Positions 1-5,253 of a stretch of 5,289 bases of DNA are shown here, piece by piece. Origin of the DNA: Candidatus Glassiibacteriota bacterium (GTDB lineage Bacteria; Gemmatimonadota; Glassbacteria; GWA2-58-10). The stretch is taken from positions 1 to 5,289 of the forward strand of contig JAFGTO010000295.1 in the NCBI GenBank assembly GCA_016934095.1. The letters are read 5' to 3'. Position 1 is the first letter of the stretch. Every line of letters starts with the position of its first letter. The notes beneath the pieces were generated by a model. It saw only the letters and a list, made by a program, of their open reading frames with translations. It was not told the origin of the DNA and did no database searches. The position numbers and the translations under genes were made by a program.

Positions 1-127
1 CCATCCAGGCTTAAATGGGATTCCTTTTAGCGGAGCGCTTGTATCCTGCCTCCGTAGCGGCCCTGTTTCTGCCCCGCAGCCGCCCCTTTAGCCAACGTTC
101 GGTTGCGAAACCTGCCCTATATTCCCC

Positions 128-171
128 TATAACAATTATAAAGGAATAGATTTTTGACAACCATTGTTATA
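128..171. repeat. 9-bp inverted repeat in AT-rich intergenic DNA
   Basis: TATAACAAT at 128-136 is the exact reverse complement of ATTGTTATA at 163-171, with 26 bases between the arms. The right arm overlaps the TATAAT at 168-173. The arms sit about 35 bp apart from start to start, roughly three helical turns, which would suit a dimeric regulator bound at two half-sites. In AT-rich DNA a chance match of this length is also possible. Confidence 0.4.
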
Positions 172-197
172 ATTCAAAACGCAAAAACTTTTAATAA

Positions 198-212
198 TCG
201 CTTTACAAGCAA
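198..212 (-). terminator. Weak terminator-like hairpin after the thioredoxin-like gene
   Basis: Read on the minus strand, bases 212 to 198 can fold into a 6-bp stem with one G-U pair and a 3-base loop (TTGCTT, GTA, AAGCGA). A T-rich but interrupted tract follows toward lower coordinates. It lies about 60 bases past the stop codon of the last minus-strand gene, where a terminator is expected. The stem is short and AT-containing and the T tract is not contiguous, so this is only a candidate. Confidence 0.2.
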
Positions 213-272
213 TTACTCGTTCCTTCACCCGCAGTGCAAGACAAAGCGCCAGGGTCGGCCCGCTCGCGCCTG

Positions 273-605
273 TCAGGACTGCCCCGGCCCAGCGGCCGCC
301 CTCTCCAGGGCCCGGAGAATCATCTGTTCCGAGGGCAGGGGCGAAAAACGCCCGTCCTCCAGGCGGTAGATCCGGCAGGTAAGCGCCGGGGCCTGGCCTT
401 CAAGCCCCTGCGGATCGATGTCCTCCCCATCCACCAGCACGGTCGGCGACCCGATGAAATTCAGCTCCCGGGCCTGTTCCTCCGAATCCACGCAGGTAAC
501 CTCGACCTGGTGGTCCAGCCCCATCCCTCCCAGCACTTTTTTCAGCCTTTCCAGTCCCTGGGCGTGGGAAGGGCAGTCAGGGTAATATAGAAATTGCAGT
601 CTCAT
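273..605 (-). CDS. Small thioredoxin-fold protein with a CPSH N-terminal motif
   Basis: This 110-residue protein begins with a beta strand leading straight into a cysteine motif (YYPDCPSH, Cys11), followed by an amphipathic helix. At residues 50-55 it has FIGSPT, where Pro54 is the cis-proline position of the thioredoxin fold. The later TCRIY segment (Cys77) and the C-terminal helix match a family of short thioredoxin-like proteins, sometimes labelled as mercury-lyase-related or simply thioredoxin family. The usual CXXC resolving cysteine is absent (CPSH), so any disulfide would have to involve Cys38 or Cys77. There is no signal peptide or membrane segment, so it should be cytoplasmic. GAGG at 610-613 lies 4 bases before the ATG. 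It starts 51 bases after the DsbD-like gene and is probably co-transcribed with it. The fold is fairly secure; the substrate is unknown. Confidence 0.85.
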   Translation of the reverse strand: MRLQFLYYPDCPSHAQGLERLKKVLGGMGLDHQVEVTCVDSEEQARELNFIGSPTVLVDGEDIDPQGLEGQAPALTCRIYRLEDGRFSPLPSEQMILRALERAAAGPGQS

Positions 606-656
606 CCTGCCTCAGCCCGCCGGTAATAAAGCTCCTGTGAAAGCCTCGGGGAATCT

Positions 657-1586
657 TCAATCGGTAAACCTCAAGGTCAGAGCAAAGGTAAGAGTATCGC
701 CTGGCGCCCTGCTCATTTTTACTGTCAGCACGCCGCCCCAGGCCTGCGGCCAGGATTCCGGCACCTCTACCGTGCGGACAGGCAGTTTCAGCGCCAGCTT
801 CTCCGGGCTTTCCGGGCCGGATTCCTGCTCGAGCTCATCGGAATAAAGCAGGTCCGAGGGATCGCCGAACCACTGCACATCCGCTTTGCCGGTCAGGAAC
901 CTCAGCCCCTCCGAGAGGCACTCCAGAGAGATCCCCGCGACCCGGGTACGGCTGTCGATGCCCGGGCTTTCGACCCAGCCGGCATCCAGGCTGAGGAACG
1001 GATAATCCTCCACTCCGCGGGGGACCAGGCGTGCGTACCTGTCGAACAGGCCGGATGACTTGCCTGCCTTTGCGCCGGACGAGCCCACCGGCAACGAGAG
1101 CCTTGCCGTGTCGCCCTCCTGCACGCAGACACTCCGGCAGACCAGCCAGACAGCCCCGGCCCTGAAATCCGCCCGGGAGACCGCAAGCCCCGCCGGCGGA
1201 TGGACCCAGGCATAAAGCAGGATTTCATCCTTGTATGCGTTTACGTACAGCTCGCCCGACTCCTCCAGCCGCACGGGCACGGGCCACTGCAGCGGCTCCA
1301 TGCTGAAACCCTCCGGCAGCTTCCAGTCGATTACCGGCTGCAGGCCGGCATCCCCGGGGTTGCGCCAGTAGATATGCCAGCCGTCCGCGATCTCGAACAG
1401 CAGGCCCAGCCTGAATTTCTCCCCGGGTACTATCGAGTCGCAATCGGCCAGCAGGCTGATTTTGACCCGGGGCTCACGGTCCGCGGAAAAAGCCGGCGGC
1501 GAGCAGGCAGCTACGGCTGCCAGCAGGGAAACTCCGATAATAAACGACCCGGCCGCTGTCTTTCTTGTCCCTGGAATATGTCTCAT
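657..1586 (-). CDS. Exported DsbD/ScsB N-terminal-domain-like protein (stand-alone)
   Basis: With the preferred ATG the protein has 309 residues. Residues 1-35 form an export signal: Arg/Lys at 2-9, a hydrophobic core at about 11-27, then either a lipobox-like VAAC (Cys28) or a cleavage site after AFSA (34-35). The body resembles the N-terminal alpha domain of DsbD/ScsB (Pfam DsbD_N type): GWHIYWRNPGDAGLQP at 69-84, a strand with LQWPVPVR at 99-106, YVNAYKDEILL at 114-123, and WLVCRSVC with Cys150 and Cys154, the likely redox pair. In full-length DsbD this domain passes electrons from the membrane to periplasmic partners. Here the eight-helix membrane domain and the C-terminal thioredoxin domain are missing, and no other gene in the window supplies them. 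Longer starts exist at 1652 (GTG) and 1643 (ATG), but they place 19-22 extra residues before the signal peptide and have poorly spaced ribosome binding sites. Domain call good; role uncertain. Confidence 0.85.
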   Translation of the reverse strand: MRHIPGTRKTAAGSFIIGVSLLAAVAACSPPAFSADREPRVKISLLADCDSIVPGEKFRLGLLFEIADGWHIYWRNPGDAGLQPVIDWKLPEGFSMEPLQWPVPVRLEESGELYVNAYKDEILLYAWVHPPAGLAVSRADFRAGAVWLVCRSVCVQEGDTARLSLPVGSSGAKAGKSSGLFDRYARLVPRGVEDYPFLSLDAGWVESPGIDSRTRVAGISLECLSEGLRFLTGKADVQWFGDPSDLLYSDELEQESGPESPEKLALKLPVRTVEVPESWPQAWGGVLTVKMSRAPGDTLTFALTLRFTD

Positions 1587-1597
1587 CCGCTGCAGTG

Positions 1598-1602
1598 CCT
1601 CC
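1598..1602 (-). promoter_or_regulatory. Ribosome binding site favouring the 1586 start of the DsbD-like gene
   Basis: GGAGG on the minus strand lies 11 bases before the ATG at 1584-1586. This is long but usable spacing. The competing GTG at 1652 has only GAGGGG (1666-1671) at 13 bases, and the ATG at 1643 is 22 bases from the same motif. Together with the signal-peptide layout, this favours the shorter protein. Confidence 0.5.
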
Positions 1603-1614
1603 GAAGCCGGCAAG

Positions 1615-1632
1615 AGATTAATAAGATTAATT
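1615..1632. repeat. Two tandem 9-bp direct repeats (AGATTAATA / AGATTAATT)
   Basis: The octamer AGATTAAT occurs at 1615-1622 and again at 1624-1631, giving a 9-bp period. The pair lies upstream of the preferred start of the DsbD-like gene and next to the putative -10 box, so an operator role is conceivable. If translation instead began at 1652, the same bases would encode a repeated Ile-Asn-Leu, an alternative reason for the repeat. Confidence 0.4.
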
Positions 1633-1657
1633 ATCATTTTCATACTCGCCACGTAAA
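1630..1657 (-). promoter_or_regulatory. Candidate sigma-70-like promoter for the DsbD-like/thioredoxin-like pair
   Basis: On the minus strand TTTACG (1652-1657, four of six consensus bases) is followed after 16 bases by GATAAT (1630-1635, five of six). The surrounding 1624-1662 segment is AT-rich compared with its GC-rich flanks. A transcript starting near 1623 would have a leader of about 37 bases before the ATG at 1586 and would exclude the longer upstream starts. The -35 match is weak. Confidence 0.35.
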
Positions 1658-1753
1658 AATATGTTCCCCTCTTTTTCCGGCAGTAAAGGGTTGTTGACAG
1701 CCATATTCCCTGAAATGTGGATTATTAGACATGCTGCTGAAGGCTCCGGATAC

Positions 1754-1795
1754 TGTGCCGGACCGCGCCCGGGCCTCAGGCGGCACAACCGGTCC
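1754..1795. repeat. Two interleaved inverted repeats between reductase and DsbD-like gene
   Basis: TGTGCCG (1754-1760) pairs with CGGCACA (1781-1787), and GGACCG (1760-1765) pairs with CGGTCC (1790-1795). The two stems share base 1760 and cross each other, so they would be alternative hairpins. A full pseudoknot is unlikely because no bases connect the two downstream arms. A GCCCGGGC palindrome lies at 1767-1774. On the minus strand this is just after the reductase stop codon, but no T tract follows, so it is not a standard intrinsic terminator. Confidence 0.4.
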
Positions 1796-1813
1796 ATTGC
1801 CGCTGGCGAAAGC

Positions 1814-2779
1814 TCAGCTTTTCCAGGCCGGGTATTCAAACAGCGGCGGCAGCGAGGCGGCCTGACGGGCCAGCTCGGCTTTTTCACTCTCCGAGAGCGG
1901 GATGAACGACCGGGCCACCTTGAGGGCCAGGCGGAACAGCTCTACCTCCCCCGGCGGAAAAGCCGAGCTTACCGGCAGCGAGAGGGTGAAATAGTAGCTC
2001 AGGGCCGCATCCTCCTCATCTACCAGGGGCACGTACCAGCATTTGGGGAACCTGCGGTCGGTATCTCCCACGCGGCGGCAAGAGGCTCCGGGCTTGATCG
2101 CCAGGATTCCCATGTCTTCGGCGGCGGCTTTCTCCACGATCTGCGAGCCGAAATTCCCCTTGTACCAGGCAACATAGTTGAAGGGGAACATGATTGTGTC
2201 GAAATCGAACCTTTCCATGGCTGCCTGGGCCGCCTCCACGGTGTGGGCCGAGAAACCGAGGAAGCGCGCCAGGCCTTCCTGCCTGGCTTTGACCAGGGTT
2301 TCCATTGCTCCCCCTGGGCCGAACGCCTGCTCGATGTCTTCCCGTGAATGCAGGTAATGGAGCTGGTAGAGGTCGAAATGGTCCGTGCGAAAGAGCTCCA
2401 GCGAGTGCTCGAGCTCCAGGCGTGCGCCCGCGGCATCCCGTATCCCGGTCTTGCAGGCCAGGAAAATCTTCCGGCGAAAAGGCTCTAGCACCGGCCCCAG
2501 CTTGACCTCGGTATTGCCGTACCTGGGCGAGTTGTCGAAATAATTGACCCCGGCCTCGATGGCCTCGGCCACTACCTTCCGCACGACATCCTGCTCCTCG
2601 TTCTTGACCACGTTGCCGCCGAAACCGATAATCGACACTTTTTCCCCGGTTTTACCCAGCGGCCGGCGTGGCAGCGGGCCGGCGGCGGTGACCGGTTTCT
2701 CTACTGCTTCCCGGGCCAGGGCAAGCTTCGCACTCAAGCCGGCAGACATGGCTAGTTTAAAGAACTCATTCCTTTTCAT
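1814..2779 (-). CDS. Aldo/keto reductase, second copy of the tandem pair
   Basis: This 321-residue protein is a TIM-barrel aldo/keto reductase (PF00248 type) that would reduce carbonyl groups or oxidise alcohols with NAD(P)H. The domain starts at LPRRPLGKTG (about 36). The catalytic tetrad is visible as Asp82 and Tyr87 (in YFDNSPRYG), Lys110 (in LACKTG) and His141 (in LYQLH). FLGFSAHT at 173-180 is the typical mid-barrel strand. The three cysteines are not arranged as an iron-sulfur motif. The N-terminus (KRNEFFKLAMSAG) resembles a Tat leader, but an Asn replaces the second Arg and the hydrophobic core is weak, so export is doubtful. The start is supported by GGGAGG at 2787-2792, 7 bases upstream. 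It follows its paralogue by 71 bases and aligns with it without gaps over 285 residues, at roughly 60% identity by eye. Substrate unknown. Confidence 0.92.
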   Translation of the reverse strand: MKRNEFFKLAMSAGLSAKLALAREAVEKPVTAAGPLPRRPLGKTGEKVSIIGFGGNVVKNEEQDVVRKVVAEAIEAGVNYFDNSPRYGNTEVKLGPVLEPFRRKIFLACKTGIRDAAGARLELEHSLELFRTDHFDLYQLHYLHSREDIEQAFGPGGAMETLVKARQEGLARFLGFSAHTVEAAQAAMERFDFDTIMFPFNYVAWYKGNFGSQIVEKAAAEDMGILAIKPGASCRRVGDTDRRFPKCWYVPLVDEEDAALSYYFTLSLPVSSAFPPGEVELFRLALKVARSFIPLSESEKAELARQAASLPPLFEYPAWKS

Positions 2780-2823
2780 CCGTAAACCTCCCGCTGGAAG
2801 GTTGCCAACTCACCAGAGACACA

Positions 2824-2854
2824 AGTATACCGTGCGTTACAGACCGGATTTCAA
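2824..2854 (-). promoter_or_regulatory. Possible internal promoter before the second reductase
   Basis: TTGAAA (2849-2854, five of six) overlaps the stop codon of the upstream reductase and is followed after 19 bases by TATACT (2824-2829, five of six). The spacing is longer than ideal. It could give the second reductase its own transcript in addition to read-through from the first. Confidence 0.3.
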
Positions 2855-3819
2855 GATTCCCATGCCGGGTATTCGAACAGGGGATCGAGGGCGGAGGCCC
2901 ACTTTTCCAGTTCCTCCTTGTCCTTGCCAGAGACAGGGATAAAGTTCGGCGCCGCTTTCAGCGCCAGGCGGAACAGCCCCTCGTCCCCGGGGGGCAGGGC
3001 CGCGGTTACCGGCAGCGAAAGGGTGAAATTATAGCTCGCGGCAATCCCGGCCTCATCCAGCAGCGGATGGTACCAGCACTTGGGACGGACTTTCTTTTTC
3101 CTGTCTGCCAGCAGCGACCTGGCGCCGGCTTTCAGGGCCAGGATACCCATCTTTTTCTCCACGGCTTTCTCCACTACCTGGGGCCCGAAGTTGCCCTTGA
3201 GCCAGCAGCCGGCATTGACCGGCAGCAGCACCGTGTCGAAATCGAAATTGTCCATGGCGGCCAGGGCAGCCTCGACCGAATGGGCCGAAAAGCCGAGGAA
3301 GCGCACCTTGCCCTGGCGGCGCGCCTCGATGAAAGTCTCCATGGCGCCGTCCGGGCCGAACGCCTGCTGGACATCCTCCCGGGTCTCTATCGAGTGGAGC
3401 TGGTAGAGGTCGAGGTAATCGGTGCGCAGGTGTTTGAGCGATTCATCCAGCTCTTTCTGCGAGCCCTGCCTGTCGCGCTCGGCGGTCTTGCAGGCCAGGA
3501 AGACTTTTTTCCTGAACGGCTCCAGGGCCGGGCCCAGCTTGAGCTCGGCATCGCCATAGGTGGGCGCCACGTCGAAATAGTTGACCCCGGCCTCGAAAGC
3601 CTCGCGCACCACCCGGTCCGCGTGGCCCTGCTCCTCATCCATCACCACGATCCCGCCCATGCCGATTATCGAGAGGTATTCCCCGGTCCTGCCCAGGGGC
3701 CGGCGGGGCAGCGGCCCTGCGGTCGTCGTGGTAGCCATCCTCATCTCCTCTGCAGCCAGTGCGGTCTTTGCACCCAGGCCCGCCGCCGCGGTGAGTTTAA
3801 AAAAGTCGCTTCGTCTCAT
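2851..3819 (-). CDS. Aldo/keto reductase, first copy of the tandem pair
   Basis: This 322-residue protein is a TIM-barrel aldo/keto reductase with an intact tetrad: Asp83 and Tyr88 (in YFDVAPTYG), Lys111 (in LACKT) and His142 (in LYQLH). FLGFSAHS at 174-181 and the C-terminal PLFEYPAW match its neighbour. Residues 1-22 (RRSDFFKLTAAAG, then ALAAE) look like a Tat-type leader, but the twin arginines are one position early relative to FFK and a lysine interrupts the core. The start has GGAGG at 3825-3829, 5 bases upstream. A second in-frame Met28, with its own strong ribosome binding site, would give a leaderless 295-residue form that still contains the whole barrel. A promoter lies just upstream, so this gene probably heads the reductase pair. 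The variable regions 200-210 and 231-248 differ most from the paralogue and may set substrate preference. Confidence 0.92.
   Translation of the reverse strand: MRRSDFFKLTAAAGLGAKTALAAEEMRMATTTTAGPLPRRPLGRTGEYLSIIGMGGIVVMDEEQGHADRVVREAFEAGVNYFDVAPTYGDAELKLGPALEPFRKKVFLACKTAERDRQGSQKELDESLKHLRTDYLDLYQLHSIETREDVQQAFGPDGAMETFIEARRQGKVRFLGFSAHSVEAALAAMDNFDFDTVLLPVNAGCWLKGNFGPQVVEKAVEKKMGILALKAGARSLLADRKKKVRPKCWYHPLLDEAGIAASYNFTLSLPVTAALPPGDEGLFRLALKAAPNFIPVSGKDKEELEKWASALDPLFEYPAWES
3736..3750 (-). promoter_or_regulatory. Internal Shine-Dalgarno and ATG within the first reductase
   Basis: On the minus strand GAGGAG (3745-3750) stands 6 bases before the in-frame ATG of Met28 (3736-3738). The spacing is close to ideal and the motif is as strong as that of the annotated start. 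Translation from here would omit the Tat-like leader but keep the barrel from LPRRPLG onward. The paralogous gene has no Met in the equivalent stretch. A GA-rich run could also arise simply from the Ala-Glu-Glu-Met codons. Confidence 0.4.
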
Positions 3820-3828
3820 AAAAGCCTC

Positions 3829-3849
3829 CGGTCCGTTATTCTCCGACCG
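3829..3849 (-). promoter_or_regulatory. Short leader hairpin abutting the ribosome binding site
   Basis: CGGTC (3829-3833) and GACCG (3845-3849) form a 5-bp stem with an 11-base loop in the predicted leader of the first reductase. One stem arm shares a base with the GGAGG ribosome binding site. It could modulate access to that site, but the stem is short. Confidence 0.2.
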
Positions 3850-3871
3850 CTAACGATCATATCCCGTATTA

Positions 3872-3901
3872 ATTATATGCCTGCGGGCCGGGTAAATTCA
3901 A
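3872..3901 (-). promoter_or_regulatory. Sigma-70-like promoter for the tandem reductases
   Basis: On the minus strand TTGAAT (3896-3901, four of six) is followed after 18 bases by a perfect TATAAT (3872-3877). The -35 box overlaps the stop codon of the ADP-ribosylglycohydrolase-family gene. Transcription would begin near 3865, leaving a leader of about 45 bases before the reductase ATG at 3819. This is the best promoter match in the window, although it assumes the organism uses standard sigma-70 hexamers. Confidence 0.5.
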
Positions 3902-5253
3902 GTTTGCCTCATTTTTCTTATCCGTTTCGAGACCTCTAACCCCTCGGCGGCCAGGCTGTCGAGCTCGACCAGGTTGTAGCCGGCGAGCCCGGTCTCGAGC
4001 CTGTTGTTGAGCGGCCCGGTCCATTTTTGCGGCAGGTTGTGAGCGCCCAGCATCATACCCGCCAACGATCCCACAGTGGCCCCGTTGCAGTCCGTATCGA
4101 AACAGGCCTGCACCGCCCGGCAGACCGATTTCTCGAAATCGCCCCCGCCCCAGAGCAAGCCCAGGGCCACCACCTGGGCGTTGCTGACAGTGTGGCACCA
4201 GTGGTGCGGGAAAGTCTCATCCCAGCGCCGGTGTATCTTCCCGACAGCCTGCTCGAAATTGTCTCCCTGCCCGTGCCAGCCGATCACCTCTGCGATAGCC
4301 TCGGCCAGGCGGCAGCGTGCGGGGATCTGTGCCAGGCCTGCCTCGATGACGTGCCTCGTATCGCGCAGGAAAGGCGCGGCGGCCAGCATGGCCGCCACCC
4401 ACATGCTGCCGTAGATACCGTTCTTGACATGGCTTACCGAGGCGTCCCGCCAGGCCATCTCCGCGGCCAGCTCCGGGTTCCCCTGGGCCGCGTAGCCATA
4501 GAAATCGGCCCTGATCTGGGCGCCGATCCATTCACGGTAGGGGTTGCGGCAGGTGGCAGAGGCGGGCGGGTCTACGCCGTTGAGAAAATTCCGGTAGGCC
4601 ACTCTCTCCGCGGTCCAGGTGTGGAGTACTGGCAAATTTTCCAGCCAGAACCCGGCCACGTCGTGCGGCCGGAAGTCCGCTCCGTGCTTTTTCAGGATCA
4701 GCAGGCCGGCCACCGTGTAATTGGTATCGTCATCCTCGGGCATATGGTCCACCAGGTTTATAAACCCCCTCTCCGGCCTGATCTCGTATTTTTCGGCCAG
4801 GCCGGGGTCCACATCGCAGCGGAAGTAATCGCCGAGGGGATACTTGCCCAGGTCCTGGAGGAAGCCCCACATACGCGCAGAGAGCCAGCCCTCCACCGGC
4901 TTACCCAACAGGCACCCGGCGGCCCTTCCCAGCCAGGCGCCGTGTACCCGGTCGAAAAGGTCACGCTCATCCAGGTCCGCGTCGAAGACCTCGCCTGTCC
5001 CCGGCCGGGCGGCCCGGATACTTTCCAGGTCCGAGGGCTCGTGATAGGGGTAGCCGACAACCCGGGGCAGGCGGGCGGCCTCATCCAGAAGGGCGTTGCA
5101 CCTGTCCTGATGCGCGAGCAGCTCTTCCTCGCTCAGCGCCTCCAGGCGCTCGAACTCCCGCTCCAGCCCGCCCAAGTCCCGGCCTTCATCGATAAGCTGG
5201 CAGTGCTCGACCCGCAGGTCCTGGGGGCTGATATAGAGGTTCCGGAGTTTCAT
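3898..5253 (-). CDS. ADP-ribosylglycohydrolase-family protein
   Basis: This 451-residue protein belongs to the ADP-ribosylglycohydrolase (ARH/DraG, PF03747) family of metal-dependent hydrolases, which cleave N- or O-glycosidic bonds to ADP-ribose; many bacterial members have unproven substrates. Domain landmarks run in order: GAWLGRAAGCLLGKPVEG at 105-122, the acidic metal site EDDDTNYT at 173-180, and the second metal motif DTDCNGATVGSLAG at 386-399. Cys389 stands where classical members have DTDT or DTDA. The acidic metal-ligand motifs look intact. Residues 1-100 precede the domain and form an extra acidic, helix-prone region (29-60 rich in Glu and Leu). There is no signal peptide or membrane helix, so it should be cytoplasmic. 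The start has GAGG at 5259-5262, 5 bases upstream. It is the first gene of the visible minus-strand string, and the adjacent reductases hint at sugar or nucleoside-like substrates, which is inference. Confidence 0.9.
   Translation of the reverse strand: MKLRNLYISPQDLRVEHCQLIDEGRDLGGLEREFERLEALSEEELLAHQDRCNALLDEAARLPRVVGYPYHEPSDLESIRAARPGTGEVFDADLDERDLFDRVHGAWLGRAAGCLLGKPVEGWLSARMWGFLQDLGKYPLGDYFRCDVDPGLAEKYEIRPERGFINLVDHMPEDDDTNYTVAGLLILKKHGADFRPHDVAGFWLENLPVLHTWTAERVAYRNFLNGVDPPASATCRNPYREWIGAQIRADFYGYAAQGNPELAAEMAWRDASVSHVKNGIYGSMWVAAMLAAAPFLRDTRHVIEAGLAQIPARCRLAEAIAEVIGWHGQGDNFEQAVGKIHRRWDETFPHHWCHTVSNAQVVALGLLWGGGDFEKSVCRAVQACFDTDCNGATVGSLAGMMLGAHNLPQKWTGPLNNRLETGLAGYNLVELDSLAAEGLEVSKRIRKMRQT

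Larger units (their letters stand above)
1..272. other. Intergenic region with an AT-rich patch, no gene seen
   Basis: I see no convincing gene here. Open frames on either strand are short, lack a good ribosome binding site, or are the opposite-strand shadow of the thioredoxin-like gene. Bases about 121-230 are strikingly AT-rich compared with the GC-rich rest of the window, which is typical of a promoter or terminator zone. On the plus strand a perfect TTGACA (154-159) and a perfect TATAAT (168-173) occur, but only 8 bases separate them, too few for a sigma-70 promoter. An ATG on the minus strand at 2-4 could open a gene running off the left edge, but its upstream sequence has no clear Shine-Dalgarno. 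The region lies downstream of the minus-strand gene string, so it probably holds that string's transcription end and regulatory DNA for an unseen neighbour. Confidence 0.5.

Noticed and set aside
101..112. GGTT-GCGA-AACC mini-hairpin with a GNRA-type loop, checked as part of a tRNA or structured RNA
   Set aside because: Only four pairs form, and no tRNA arms or conserved T-loop sequence surround it.
245..264. GC-rich imperfect hairpin followed by TTTGTCTT on the minus strand
   Set aside because: The stem needs a 4-base bulge and the T run is broken, so it is not a supportable terminator.
234..590. Plus-strand open frame of 118 codons
   Set aside because: It is antisense to the thioredoxin-like gene and has no recognisable fold or good ribosome binding site.
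1693..1720. TTGACA on the plus strand in the reductase/DsbD-like gap
   Set aside because: No acceptable -10 box lies 16-18 bases downstream, and no plus-strand gene follows.
1661..2347. Long plus-strand open frame of 228 codons
   Set aside because: It is the antisense shadow of the second aldo/keto reductase and crosses its upstream gap; its translation is rich in Arg, Gly and Pro with no domain features.
3067..3939. Plus-strand open frame of 290 codons
   Set aside because: It lies opposite the first reductase, whose full-length family match and ribosome binding site explain the sequence; the GC-rich codon pattern keeps the opposite frame open.
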